The notes under the pieces: model-generated | Told to the model about the DNA's origin: nothing | What the model saw: only the letters and a program-made list of their open reading frames with translations | The model's database searches: none | Position numbers and translations under genes: made by a program | NCBI GenBank assembly: GCA_902536655.1 | Contig: CACAYF010000003.1 | Coordinates: 1-64,000, forward strand | Reading direction: 5' to 3' | Source of the DNA: an uncultured Alphaproteobacteria bacterium | GTDB taxonomy: Bacteria > Pseudomonadota > Alphaproteobacteria > Methylaequorales > Methylaequoraceae | Length of the DNA: 64,000 nt | Shown here: one piece after another, positions 1-8,566 of the stretch | Numbering within the stretch: position 1 is the first letter of the stretch | Layout of the letters: every line of letters begins with the position of its first letter

Positions 1-559
1 CAGAAAGCATTTTTGTAGACCCTATTTTTTTCTTTTTTCTAAATTCAACAATTGAATTTGCTATTTTTCTTGAATTTCTCTCCTCTCCATAGTAAAAAAA
101 AATATCACTAAGTTCTTTTTCATCATATTCATTAACTATTGTTTCTGCAGTTAGCTTCGTGTTGATGGTATCCATTCTCATGTCTAAAGGTCCATCATTA
201 TTGAAAGAAAATCCTCTTTTTGGATCATTTAATTGAGTATTTGAAATTCCAAGATCTAAAACTATTCCGTCAATGGCTTTAATATTCTTTTTGTTTAGAA
301 AAAAATGAAGATCACTAAATTTCGTATTACTAAAAGTAAATCTGGTGTTAAATTTTTGTGTTAAGATCTTGGCATATTTATTAGAATTTAAATCTCGATC
401 AATAGCACAGACTTTACATTTTGCAGATTCTAATATTTTTCTTGAATAACCACCTTGACCAAAAGTACAATCTAAATATATTTTCGCTTTTTGGGGTTCT
501 AGAAATGAAACAACTTCATTCACCATTACGGGGGAATGTGAAAGTTGATCTGCGTGCAT
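1..559 (-). CDS. rsmH: 16S rRNA m4C1402 methyltransferase RsmH (3' part outside window)
   Basis: Open frame on the minus strand from an ATG at 559 to the window edge, about 186 codons without a stop. It starts MHADQLSHSPVMVNEVV and contains LDCTFGQGGYS, the SAM-binding loop of RsmH/MraW, then a GLDLGISN-like segment and FSFNNDGPLDMRMD, a diagnostic RsmH motif. The enzyme N4-methylates C1402 in the ribosomal P site. Its ATG follows the ftsZ stop with one base between, so the two are translationally coupled. The C-terminal third lies outside the window. Family assignment is secure; the unusual point is that ftsZ precedes it. Confidence 0.95.
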   Translation of the reverse strand, partial: MHADQLSHSPVMVNEVVSFLEPQKAKIYLDCTFGQGGYSRKILESAKCKVCAIDRDLNSNKYAKILTQKFNTRFTFSNTKFSDLHFFLNKKNIKAIDGIVLDLGISNTQLNDPKRGFSFNNDGPLDMRMDTINTKLTAETIVNEYDEKELSDIFFYYGEERNSRKIANSIVEFRKKKKIGSTKMLS

Positions 560-560
560 T

Positions 561-2066
561 TTAGTTAGCTTGTCTTCTTAAAAAAGCAGGTATTTGAAGT
601 AAATCGTCATTGACATCATTTTGATCAACTTCATTTTCAGAATTTTGCGAATCTGAAGAATGACCAACTTCTGGTATATATTTTACACTTTCGTCCTCAA
701 TCACAATTTTTTTGTCATCTTTATCAATTTCTCCAGTTTTCTCATTTGCAATTTCTTTAAATTCTTTAATAAACTGCTCTTTACTTACATCTTTTTGAGG
801 ATTTGATTTGGTTGAATTCTCTTCAACATTTTTAGAACTTGTTCCAAAAATCCTTCCAAGAAGTGTCTTTTTCTTGGGTTTATTTTTTTCAGGATGTTGC
901 TCGTTAATTATCTTTTCTTCTTCCCTTAGGTCCTCACTGTTTTTTTGAAATTTAGCGGGTTCACGAAGATCCACTAAAAAACTGGGTTGAGTTTTTTCCT
1001 GTTTGAAAGTTTGATCATCTTTGGAAAGTATCCTTGGGTCTGTTATGTTATCCAAATTATTTATATTTTCTTTGTGAATTATGTCTTTGTAATAATTTTC
1101 TGAATCAATACCAGTTGAAATAACTGAAATTTTAAACTTTCCATTATAATTATCGTCTTTTTGTAACCCCCAAATTATATTTGCATCTTCACTAGATTCT
1201 TCACTTATTTTATTAATTGCTAAGTCAATATCATGCAAACTAGTATCATCACCACAAGTTATATTAATTAAAACGCCTTTAGCACCTGACATAGAGTTAT
1301 TTTCGAGTAATGGGTTTGATATTGCTTTATCAGTAGCTTCATTAACCCTGTCTTCTCCCTCTGCTACTCCAGTTCCTAGATGAACTTTTCCCGTCTCACT
1401 CATTACAGTTCTAACATCTGCGAAATCATGGTTCATTATTCCAGGCTTAACCATTAAATCAATAATACTTTTTACACCATCAATTAAAACATTATTAGCC
1501 AACTGAAGTGAGTCAGTTACAGGAGTGTCTGGTTTTGCTAGAGCAAAGATATTCTGATTGGGAATAACAATCAAATTATCTACATTTTTTTGCAGTTCAA
1601 TCACACCCTTTTCCGCCTTTTCGATTTTTCTTTTACCCTCCATTTGAAATGGTTTTGTAACAACGCCAACAGTTAAAATCCCGTGTTCTTTTGTTATTTT
1701 AGCTATTACAGGTGCAGCTCCTGTACCAGTTCCACCTCCCATTCCAGCTGTCAAAAAAACCATATTTGAATTTTCTACGTATTGTTCTATTTCCTCTAAA
1801 ACTTCTTCAGCCGCCTTTTTTCCCATTTCTGGGTCTCCTCCAGCACCAAGTCCCTGAGTACATGATGGTCCCAATTGAAGTGTTTTTTCGACTTTTGAAT
1901 GTTTTAATTGTTGGCTATCAGTATTGACATTTAAAAAATCAACTCCTTCTATTCCAGAATTAATCATACTGTTTATTATATTTCCGCCTGTGCCCCCAAT
2001 ACCTATTACAAGGATCCTGGGCGAAAGATTATTGTTTTGTGATGGAAGTTTGAGATGAAGAGTCAT
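561..2066 (-). CDS. ftsZ: cell division protein FtsZ
   Basis: Tubulin-like GTPase that polymerises into the cytokinetic ring. The 501-residue product has an N-terminal GIGGTGGN segment, the tubulin signature GMGGGTGTG near residue 108 and NVDNLIVIPN in the GTPase core. A long charged, low-complexity linker (about residues 330-485) follows, and the C-terminal conserved peptide ends IPAFLRRQAN, the tail that binds FtsA and other anchors and is typical of Alphaproteobacteria. It is longer than the roughly 380 residues of enterobacterial FtsZ, as is usual for this class. It lies 12 nt downstream of mraZ and 1 nt before rsmH; the canonical cluster places ftsZ at the far end after ftsA. Confidence 0.98.
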   Translation of the reverse strand: MTLHLKLPSQNNNLSPRILVIGIGGTGGNIINSMINSGIEGVDFLNVNTDSQQLKHSKVEKTLQLGPSCTQGLGAGGDPEMGKKAAEEVLEEIEQYVENSNMVFLTAGMGGGTGTGAAPVIAKITKEHGILTVGVVTKPFQMEGKRKIEKAEKGVIELQKNVDNLIVIPNQNIFALAKPDTPVTDSLQLANNVLIDGVKSIIDLMVKPGIMNHDFADVRTVMSETGKVHLGTGVAEGEDRVNEATDKAISNPLLENNSMSGAKGVLINITCGDDTSLHDIDLAINKISEESSEDANIIWGLQKDDNYNGKFKISVISTGIDSENYYKDIIHKENINNLDNITDPRILSKDDQTFKQEKTQPSFLVDLREPAKFQKNSEDLREEEKIINEQHPEKNKPKKKTLLGRIFGTSSKNVEENSTKSNPQKDVSKEQFIKEFKEIANEKTGEIDKDDKKIVIEDESVKYIPEVGHSSDSQNSENEVDQNDVNDDLLQIPAFLRRQAN

Positions 2067-2078
2067 TTTTTCTCCTTT

Positions 2079-2543
2079 TTAAATTCCCTTGGGGATTGGT
2101 TTAAGTCTGGGGCTAAGATTTTTTTTGTTAGCTATTTTAATTGTCTCAATTTTTTTTTTGGAGTAATTTTCTGGATTCCACATTTGAAAAGTTGGTCCCA
2201 AACCAACAAAAAGCACTTCTTTGGCAATGGAAGCATGTTTAATTAAACTTTTAGGAAGTATGATTCTTCCTTCTTTATCAAATGGAAGTTGCTCAGCTTC
2301 TCCAAAATAAAGAGAAATTAAATCAAATTCTTCTTTTGTATATTCATTATTTCTATCTAAACTATCAGAAATATTTTCCATCCTGTCAATACCACAAGCA
2401 TCAATTGAATTATTTTGGTAAGAAGGAAAAGCTATTACACCCTTAAAAGTCTGTTTTTGAAGACTATTTCTGAATGCTGATGGCACTGATACTCTGCATT
2501 TTGCATCCATTTTATTTAGTATGGTAGATAAAAATAAAGCCAT
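2079..2543 (-). CDS. mraZ: division/cell wall cluster regulator MraZ
   Basis: The 154-residue product has the MraZ layout of two AbrB/SpoVT-type DNA-binding halves. The first half begins MALFLSTILNKMDAKCRVSVPSAF, matching the family N-terminus; the second half has the FDKEGRIILP motif near residue 92. MraZ is a nucleoid-associated transcription factor that represses its own dcw operon by binding short repeats upstream. It leads the operon mraZ-ftsZ-rsmH here. A 10-bp-spaced TATGGG repeat array lies 12 nt upstream of its start and could be its operator. Confidence 0.95.
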   Translation of the reverse strand: MALFLSTILNKMDAKCRVSVPSAFRNSLQKQTFKGVIAFPSYQNNSIDACGIDRMENISDSLDRNNEYTKEEFDLISLYFGEAEQLPFDKEGRIILPKSLIKHASIAKEVLFVGLGPTFQMWNPENYSKKKIETIKIANKKNLSPRLKPIPKGI

Positions 2544-2554
2544 AGTAATCCATA

Positions 2555-2580
2555 TATGGGATATTATGGGATTTTATGGT
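2555..2580. promoter_or_regulatory. candidate MraZ operator, three 10-bp-spaced TATGG(G/T) repeats
   Basis: The plus strand reads TATGGG at 2555, TATGGG at 2565 and TATGGT at 2575, an exact 10-bp step, just upstream of mraZ. Known MraZ operators are tandem TGGG-type repeats at about one helical turn. Here the TGGG sequence is on the strand opposite to mraZ, which is unusual as far as I recall, so the call rests on spacing and position. Confidence 0.5.
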
Positions 2581-2620
2581 TTTTTCAACCATTTTTCAAC
2601 AAAAAAATTAAGTAACAAAA

Positions 2621-2964
2621 ACTAGATGGTTTATAAGCCGGATTCTGTACCTTGAAAAGGTTGTGACTATTAATCTTGTATTAATGTTGCCATTAATATC
2701 TAGCGTCCTACCATACCCATACGCAAGGCCACGTTAGTCTTAAAGACAGGTTTTTTGGACTTGCTCCCAAAGGGGTTTACATTACCATTTTTGTTACCAA
2801 AAAAGTGGTGGGCTCTTACCCCACCATTTCAACCTTACCCAAAAATAGGCGGTATATTTTCTGTTGCACTTTCCCTGAGGTTACCCTCGCCGGACGTTAT
2901 CCGGCTTTGGTGCCCTGTTGAGTCCGGACTTTCCTCCTTAAAAGGCAGTCACACAACCATCTAG
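2621..2964 (-). ncRNA. rnpB: RNase P RNA (M1 RNA)
   Basis: Read on the minus strand, the 5' part has GAGGAAAGTCCGGACT and then AAAGTGCAACAGAAA with an ACCGCC element. The 3' part has GTACAGAATCCGGCTTAT. These are the universally conserved core blocks of bacterial type A RNase P RNA. The ends pair with each other (CTAGATGGTT near 2964 with AACCATCTAG near 2621), forming helix P1 and fixing the boundaries to within a few bases at about 344 nt. RNase P RNA is the catalytic subunit that trims tRNA 5' leaders and probably the tmRNA precursor of this genome. It is separated from mraZ by about 75 nt and reads in the same direction. Confidence 0.95.
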
Positions 2965-2996
2965 TAATCAAATTAGAATATTTTATAAAATAAAAT

Positions 2997-3716
2997 TCAA
3001 GTTTTATTTAATTTAAGTAATTTTTTGCTTTTAATAAGTGATATGGAGTTTGGTTTTTTCCCTACTTGTATTGGTAAAAAATGACGGTGGAAAGCATCAA
3101 TTATCATAAAATTATTAATTTTTAAATTTTTATGTTTTGGTAATTGATATCCAATTCCGTAAAGATTTTGTAAAAATTCGTCATACTCTTTCGCTGATAA
3201 ACCTCTGTATTTAATTTGATTAATTTCTACCCATAACCCAATTTTGTTTTTATGTAATTCTTTCCAAGGAAAATGTTTTCCTGGATCAATCTTTCTATGA
3301 GGTGCAATATCGCTATGCCCAAGGATGTTGTAAAATGGTATATTAAATTTTTCCTCAAGGAAATGTATCAAATTAATTAATTGATTAATCTGTGCCTTTG
3401 GATAATTTTTTAATTTTTTTTCTCCTGGATTCACCATTTCAATTCCAATTGATCTACTGTTCATATCTTGTAAACCCTTCCACGAAGATTCGCCAGCATG
3501 CCATGCCCGCTTCGACTCTGAAACTAAATTGTAGATTTGACCGTCGGTATCAACCACAAAGTGACAACTCACTTTTCTTTTTTTTGATGTAAGAAGATCG
3601 ATTGCTTCCTCAAGGTTTTTAGTTTCGGTGTAGTGAAGAACAATGAATTGAATTTTATATTTTCTAGAATCAAAATTTTTTGACTTGAAGTTATGTAAGA
3701 TATTTGGTTGACTCAT
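2997..3716 (-). CDS. N-acetylmuramoyl-L-alanine amidase, AmpD/AmiD family
   Basis: Amidase_2 (PGRP-fold) zinc enzyme cleaving the MurNAc-L-Ala bond of peptidoglycan or of anhydro-muropeptides. Visible motifs are FIVLHYTET (first zinc histidine), SCHFVVDTDGQIYNLV, RAWHAGESSW, SIGIEMVNPG and GHSDIAPHRKIDPGKHFPW (remaining zinc ligands). I chose the ATG at 3716 (MSQPNILHNF); an in-frame start at 3788 would add 24 unconserved residues and overlap the divergent gene at 3742. The C-terminal ~60 residues resemble the small helical domain often attached to AmpD-like enzymes. No signal peptide is seen from this start, which favours cytoplasmic muropeptide recycling. Confidence 0.88.
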   Translation of the reverse strand: MSQPNILHNFKSKNFDSRKYKIQFIVLHYTETKNLEEAIDLLTSKKRKVSCHFVVDTDGQIYNLVSESKRAWHAGESSWKGLQDMNSRSIGIEMVNPGEKKLKNYPKAQINQLINLIHFLEEKFNIPFYNILGHSDIAPHRKIDPGKHFPWKELHKNKIGLWVEINQIKYRGLSAKEYDEFLQNLYGIGYQLPKHKNLKINNFMIIDAFHRHFLPIQVGKKPNSISLIKSKKLLKLNKT

Positions 3717-3741
3717 TTTAAAATATTTATATATAAAGCTA

Positions 3742-4329
3742 ATGAAAATTTTTTTTTCTATCATCACATTATTTTTATTTTCATTCAATATAGTTAAGAG
3801 TGATGAAACTTTGTATGCAACTAAGACTGTTTCTAATTTTTACATGAACCCAAGCATCGATGCGCCAGTTATTTATCCAATTGATGCAGGAAAAAGTATG
3901 ATTCTAATTTCCAAAAAAGATGGATGGCTAAATCTACTAGACGAACAGACAGGCCTAGTTGGGTGGTCTTCCGAGGAAAATTTTTCTGGAGATAAACCTA
4001 AAAAAATTTTGAAAGGTAAAGATTACGATGAATCTTTTAACATATTTAAAGAAAGAGTTCTTGAAATGAGCAAATCAATTAAAGAAGCGATTTCGATTGA
4101 CACGTTTGTTGATGTTGAACATTTAGGTGGAGCTGCTGCTGCTGTGATAGCAGATGACGATTGGTTTAAAGGAAGAAGGCACGCAAATCAAGCGTTTCAA
4201 GTTTATGAAATGTGGAAGAATCAAAATCAATCCCCATCATTTTTATCATTTAGGAACAAAAAAAAAGAAGAACAATTTATAATTCTCTCTGGGCCACATA
4301 GACCGAGATATTTAAAATCGTCAAAGTAG
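3742..4329 (+). CDS. secreted bacterial SH3-domain protein
   Basis: The 195-residue product starts with a hydrophobic signal peptide (MKIFFSIITLFLFSFNIVKS). An SH3b-type domain follows (about 22-95; TKTVSNFYMNPSIDAPVIYP and KDGWLNLLDEQTGLVGWSSEENF), the kind that binds cell-wall or ligand surfaces. The C-terminal half contains a GGAAAAVIADDDWFKG stretch that I cannot assign. It overlaps the following AsmA-like gene by one base (TAGTG), suggesting coupled translation. Position next to a peptidoglycan amidase fits an envelope role, but the function is inferred. Confidence 0.75.
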   Translation: MKIFFSIITLFLFSFNIVKSDETLYATKTVSNFYMNPSIDAPVIYPIDAGKSMILISKKDGWLNLLDEQTGLVGWSSEENFSGDKPKKILKGKDYDESFNIFKERVLEMSKSIKEAISIDTFVDVEHLGGAAAAVIADDDWFKGRRHANQAFQVYEMWKNQNQSPSFLSFRNKKKEEQFIILSGPHRPRYLKSSK

Positions 4330-6005
4330 TGAAGAAAAAGCTATTAAAAACTTTCCTTTTTATTTCTGCTTGCACTATCTTGGTTTTAACAATTTTACCA
4401 ATTTTCTTAGATAAAAAAAAAATAATTGCAGCAATTAATAACAAAATTAAAAATGAATTAAATTTAAATGTAGATCTAGGTGAAGATTTAAAATTAAACC
4501 TCTTCCCTTTTCCAGAGTTGCAATTTAATAATTTGGTTTTTAAAGATGAATCAAAAGGACTTTATGTTAAAGTTATTAAGGTAGAGATAATTTCTACATG
4601 GCGGTCAATAATAAAGCTAGATCCATACATTCAAGAAGTAAGACTTAATAATCCACTGATACAGTTCAAAAATAAAAGTATTGCTAGTAATTTTAAAGTG
4701 TTGGTTGGAAATGAAGCAATTGACAAAAACCTAAACTTAAAAAAACTGTTTAATAGCTTCCATAGCTTAAAAGTTAAAAATGGAAATGTTGAATTTGAGC
4801 TATCTGGAAAAAAACATGTTTTTGAAAATATAGATTTAGGAATTAAAAGCACTAACTCCACTCAATTGAAAGCCAATATAGACTATAAAAATCTTAAATC
4901 TTTGATTAAGCTAGATGTAAGAACAGATAATTTTAAAGATTTTGATTATTCAGTGAATAAATTGTTCGATAACAAAAATGAAATTTTTGGGCTAGGAAAG
5001 ATTAAATTAGAAAAAAATAAATTAAATATTAGGGGCAATTTAAACAGTGAAAAATTAGATGTAGATAATATTTCAAAAATTTTAGCTTTTATAAACAAAC
5101 CCTTTCAAAGAAATAATATTTACCCAGTCAAAGTGATGTTACCTAAGATAGATATAAACATGAAATTAAATATTGATAAAATTATAGCAAAAGAAACTAT
5201 ATTTAAAAACATGTACTCAGAAATTTTAGTAAATGAAGACAACGTTTCTTTTCGGAATTCTAGAGCTAATTACTTAAATTCAACAATAAAAGCAAATGCA
5301 AAATATTCGAAAGTTAACAAAAAATTGAAAGGAAAAATTTCTATATTTGATTATTTAGTCGAAGATAAATTAATTGGGAATTCAGAGTTTTATCTCAAAG
5401 ACACATCATTTGATTGTGATTCAGAAATCATTGTTACGAACAAGAGAACAAAACAATTTCTAGACAAATTTCATGTAACCGGGGAATGTATTTCTGCAAA
5501 TGCAAATATTGTTGGTATCAATATAAATAAATTTTCTGATAAAGTAGACAATATAGAAACTTTTCAGGACTTTTTTAATTTGTTCAACAAAAATGAAATG
5601 AAGGGTAATACAGCACTTGATTCAATAAATTTTACTTTTAAAGTAAAGGAAAGCATATTTTTTTTAAATCAATTAGAAGCTATTCAAAAAAATATAAAGG
5701 TTTTAAGTAACGGTAAATACAACATCCACAATGATTCATTAGATTTGAAAAATAACATTTTTATAAAAACAAAAAAATTCAAAGACCTTCCAAATTTTCA
5801 GGTATTAGTAAATGGGAGTTCAAAAAACTATAAAGTTAGCTATAATTTTGATAAAATTAAATCTGCTATTTTAAATGATGGAATAAACACGATTTTAAAC
5901 AAACAAAAAAAGATTGTGATTAATCCCAAAGAACTTAAAAACCTTATTGATAAAAATTCAAAAGACCTCAGACCTGAAAAGATAATTGATTTTTTCCTCA
6001 ATTAA
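4329..6005 (+). CDS. AsmA-family inner-membrane protein
   Basis: 558-residue protein starting at a GTG that shares a base with the previous stop. It has one N-terminal transmembrane helix (about 7-28, FLFISACTILVLTILPIF). A long periplasmic region follows, beginning NNKIKNELNLNVDLGEDLKLNLFPFPELQF, typical of AsmA N-terminal domains, and a repetitive beta-rich body. AsmA proteins are now linked to phospholipid transfer to the outer membrane. It ends by overlapping the convergent fumC stop (4 nt). Family assignment rests on the N-terminal pattern and overall form. Confidence 0.75.
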   Translation: MKKKLLKTFLFISACTILVLTILPIFLDKKKIIAAINNKIKNELNLNVDLGEDLKLNLFPFPELQFNNLVFKDESKGLYVKVIKVEIISTWRSIIKLDPYIQEVRLNNPLIQFKNKSIASNFKVLVGNEAIDKNLNLKKLFNSFHSLKVKNGNVEFELSGKKHVFENIDLGIKSTNSTQLKANIDYKNLKSLIKLDVRTDNFKDFDYSVNKLFDNKNEIFGLGKIKLEKNKLNIRGNLNSEKLDVDNISKILAFINKPFQRNNIYPVKVMLPKIDINMKLNIDKIIAKETIFKNMYSEILVNEDNVSFRNSRANYLNSTIKANAKYSKVNKKLKGKISIFDYLVEDKLIGNSEFYLKDTSFDCDSEIIVTNKRTKQFLDKFHVTGECISANANIVGININKFSDKVDNIETFQDFFNLFNKNEMKGNTALDSINFTFKVKESIFFLNQLEAIQKNIKVLSNGKYNIHNDSLDLKNNIFIKTKKFKDLPNFQVLVNGSSKNYKVSYNFDKIKSAILNDGINTILNKQKKIVINPKELKNLIDKNSKDLRPEKIIDFFLN

Positions 6006-7393
6006 CTTGTTTTGGTCATTTTGCTAGGATCAACAATTTCGTCAAACTCTGAAGATTTTAAGTATTTAAGTTTAATTGCTGCTTGCTTTAATGAAATTCC
6101 TTCTGAGAAAGCTTTCTTAGCTATTTTCGAAGATTTTTCGTAACCTATCTTAGGGTTTAAAGCAGTAACAAGCATAAGTGAGTTTTCTAAATTTTCACGA
6201 ATTTTTTTTCTATTTAAATCCAAACCGTCTAAGCATCTTTTAATGAAGGAATCAATTGCATCTGTTAGTAAAGTTATTGTTCGGTCTAACGAAAATAATA
6301 TCATAGTTTTGTTTGCATTTAGTTGAAAATGGCCCTGGCTACATGCAATGCTAATTGAAAAGTGAATTCCCATCAGATGCATACAAACTTGACTAAGTGC
6401 TTCACACTGTGTTGGGTTTACCTTTCCCGGCATTATCGAGGAACCAGGTTCATTTGAGGGTAAAATCAGCTCACCTATTCCAGATCTTGGGCCGGAAGCT
6501 AGTAGCCTGAAATCATTTGCTAATTTATAACAAGCCACAACTAATGTGTTTATAGCTCCTGAATAATTTAATAATGGTTCGTGCGAAGAGATTGATTCAA
6601 ATTTATTTAAAGAAGACCTGAATGGGTAACCGGTGATCATTTTCAATGCCTCTATAAAACCTGATACAAACTTATTAGATGAGTTGAGCCCCGTCCCAAC
6701 TGCTGTTCCGCCTTGAGCAACACAATAAACCTCTTCAAGACTAATATTAATTCTTTTTAAAGAATTAGAAATTTGAGATGAAAACCCACTCAATTCTTGA
6801 CCAAATGTAAGTGGAGTTGCATCTTGCAGATGTGTTCTACCTATTTTTATAACGTCCTGGAATTGTTTTTTCTTTTTTTCAAGTACATTAATGAGGTTTT
6901 GTACTTTTGGAATAAGACACTCATTAGACTGTAAAATTATTGCGATATGCATAGCTGTGGGAAAAGAGTCATTTGAAGATTGACCTAAATTGCAATGATC
7001 ATTGGGATGAATTGGATCGTATGTTCCAAAGTCTTTTCCAAGTAATTTATTTGCTTTATTGGCAATTACCTCATTTAAATTCATATTTGTTTGGGTTCCT
7101 GAACCGGTTTGCCAAACAGAAAGGGGAAAGTTTTCATGAAGTTTTCCCTGAATTAGTTCGTCACAGACTTCTATGATTTTTTCACCTAAATCTTGACTTA
7201 ACTTGCCGATAGCTAAATTACTTATAGCTGCAGCTTTTTTTTGTATAGCAAAGGCTTTAATTAGGTCTCTAGGCATTTTGTCTTGACCTATGGGAAAGTT
7301 TTCTAGACTTCTTTGAGTTTGTGCTCCCCAGAGTTTTTCTGCAGGAACTTCAATTTGCCCTATACTATCTGTTTCAATTCTATTCTCAGTCAT
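6002..7393 (-). CDS. fumC: class II fumarate hydratase
   Basis: Converts fumarate to L-malate in the TCA cycle, as a cytoplasmic homotetramer. The product (463 residues from the ATG at 7393) begins MTENRIETDSIGQIEVPAEK. It carries QTGSGTQTNMNLNEVIAN, HPNDHCNLGQSSNDSFPTAMH, GRTHLQDATPLTFGQE and the fumarase/aspartase signature GSSIMPGKVNP. The upstream in-frame ATG at 7423 would add ten residues inside sspB; the 7393 start overlaps sspB by 8 nt (ATGACTGA) and matches the family length. It probably forms an operon with sspB. Confidence 0.96.
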   Translation of the reverse strand: MTENRIETDSIGQIEVPAEKLWGAQTQRSLENFPIGQDKMPRDLIKAFAIQKKAAAISNLAIGKLSQDLGEKIIEVCDELIQGKLHENFPLSVWQTGSGTQTNMNLNEVIANKANKLLGKDFGTYDPIHPNDHCNLGQSSNDSFPTAMHIAIILQSNECLIPKVQNLINVLEKKKKQFQDVIKIGRTHLQDATPLTFGQELSGFSSQISNSLKRINISLEEVYCVAQGGTAVGTGLNSSNKFVSGFIEALKMITGYPFRSSLNKFESISSHEPLLNYSGAINTLVVACYKLANDFRLLASGPRSGIGELILPSNEPGSSIMPGKVNPTQCEALSQVCMHLMGIHFSISIACSQGHFQLNANKTMILFSLDRTITLLTDAIDSFIKRCLDGLDLNRKKIRENLENSLMLVTALNPKIGYEKSSKIAKKAFSEGISLKQAAIKLKYLKSSEFDEIVDPSKMTKTS

Positions 7394-7838
7394 CTTTTTT
7401 TCTAAAATCGGCCAAAGATACAATTTTTTGTTTATTTGTTTTCTTTTTTTTTAGAACCGGTTTGTTTATCTGTTTTTTTTCATCCTTTATTTCTAATTGT
7501 ATGCTAAATTTTACAAAAGGATCATAAAATTTCACAATTGTGTTGAAGGGAATACTTAAATACGCTTTTTTTTTATTAATTAATAAAACAACTGAAAATT
7601 TATTTTTGTTAATCTTCAAATCCCAAAATTGATTTTGCAACACGATTGTCATTTCTTCAGGATAATCCTTTTTCAAAGTATCTGGAATGCTAACATCTGA
7701 GCTTTTAGTTTTAAAGGTTATATAAAAACAATGATTGGACGATATTTTAGAATTTGATAAGTCTGTTAAAATCTCTTTGATGACATTTAAAATTGCATTA
7801 TTAATTCTTTTTCCATAATCAATAAAAAATCTATTCAT
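7386..7838 (-). CDS. sspB: ClpXP adaptor SspB, alphaproteobacterial type
   Basis: The 150-residue product contains IPDTLKKDYPEEMTIVLQNQFWDL, characteristic of alphaproteobacterial SspB, and LSIPFNTIVKFYDPFVKF, part of the peptide-binding core. A lysine-rich flexible linker follows, ending in KIVSLADFRKK, matching the ClpX-binding C-terminal tail (consensus VVSLDAFRKK). SspB delivers ssrA-tagged proteins to ClpXP, so it acts downstream of the tmRNA encoded at about 25.6 kb. The tmRNA tag ANDNEMALAA is a plausible substrate. It is followed by fumC with an 8-nt overlap. Confidence 0.9.
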   Translation of the reverse strand: MNRFFIDYGKRINNAILNVIKEILTDLSNSKISSNHCFYITFKTKSSDVSIPDTLKKDYPEEMTIVLQNQFWDLKINKNKFSVVLLINKKKAYLSIPFNTIVKFYDPFVKFSIQLEIKDEKKQINKPVLKKKKTNKQKIVSLADFRKKDD

Positions 7839-7892
7839 AGTAAAACAATTTATTTTAATAAAAAAAATGTAGAAACTAAATATAAACCAAAA

Positions 7893-7970
7893 TTATATGG
7901 CATAAAATAAAAAAATTATTAGGAGCACTATAATTAACAAATACAATAATAGCCTTAAAAGTTCATACAT
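7893..7970 (-). CDS. possible 25-residue hydrophobic peptide
   Basis: An ATG at 7970 opens 25 codons (MYELLRLLLYLLIIVLLIIF...) that would make a single transmembrane helix. It fills an otherwise empty gap between sspB and the membrane-protein gene at 7987. No clear ribosome binding site is visible, and low-complexity AT-rich DNA produces such frames by chance. Weak call. Confidence 0.25.
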   Translation of the reverse strand: MYELLRLLLYLLIIVLLIIFLFYAI

Positions 7971-7986
7971 AAAAATTAAAAAAGAA

Positions 7987-8325
7987 TTAAAAGAAACTTG
8001 TAATGAATTTATGAACAAAAAATCCTATTATAAGACATACAATTCCGAGAAAGTAAGTAGGATAAAATCCTAATCCAAGACTCTTACTAAAAAAAAAAGG
8101 TAAGAAAAAGGTAAGAGATATTGGGACTCCTACAAGGATGCTTTTTGAAAAAACAATTGTTTTCTCAAAGTTTCTATGCTCGTTGTATGAGAAAAGAATA
8201 GAGATGATACTAATTAAAGGAAGTGATATTAAAAAACCTGCGAGAACAGGCTTTTTGAATGATAACCAACTTGCGAAAGATATTATTAAGCCAGATATTA
8301 AAACCTTAATAATAAAAAAAAGCAT
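7987..8325 (-). CDS. small integral membrane protein
   Basis: 112 residues with about four hydrophobic helices (roughly 3-20, 27-46, 61-82, 88-108) and a short loop SYNEHRNFEKT. The pattern, including KKPVLAGFLISLPL, resembles small DUF3147-type inner-membrane proteins, but I am not certain of the family. It lies 9 nt downstream of a 57-codon coiled-coil gene and probably shares its transcript. Function unknown. Confidence 0.65.
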   Translation of the reverse strand: MLFFIIKVLISGLIISFASWLSFKKPVLAGFLISLPLISIISILFSYNEHRNFEKTIVFSKSILVGVPISLTFFLPFFFSKSLGLGFYPTYFLGIVCLIIGFFVHKFITSFF

Positions 8326-8334
8326 AAGGTTGTT

Positions 8335-8508
8335 TTATCCAAAAAAATTTTTGATTTTAGAAATTGGGCTTCTCAAAGGTTCATAAACTCTATCAATAAA
8401 TTCGATATGGCTAGAAAGCTTTTTTTCGAGCCTTGTAACTGATTGTTGGAGTTTATCAATTTTCGCCTCCAAAATTTCAATTTTGTCTTGGTCTTTATTT
8501 AGCTTCAT
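8335..8508 (-). CDS. 57-residue coiled-coil protein
   Basis: ATG at 8508 to TAA at 8335. The first 32 residues (MKLNKDQDKIEILEAKIDKL...) have a heptad pattern of I/L positions (ILEAKIDKLQQSVTRLEKKL), predicting a parallel coiled coil. The tail HIEFIDRVYEPLRSPISKIK has balanced, non-repetitive composition. It sits 9 nt before the membrane-protein gene at 8325, and its codon use looks coding. I do not recognise the family; an SlyX-like or membrane-associated scaffold is possible. Confidence 0.6.
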   Translation of the reverse strand: MKLNKDQDKIEILEAKIDKLQQSVTRLEKKLSSHIEFIDRVYEPLRSPISKIKNFFG

Positions 8509-8566
8509 GTTTATAATTTAGAAGTTGAGTGGAAAATAGCAAATGATTTTTCCAATTTAAATTTTT

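Noticed and set aside
2755-2964. 69-codon plus-strand ORF
   Set aside because: It lies antisense to the RNase P RNA gene; the conserved rnpB core explains the sequence.
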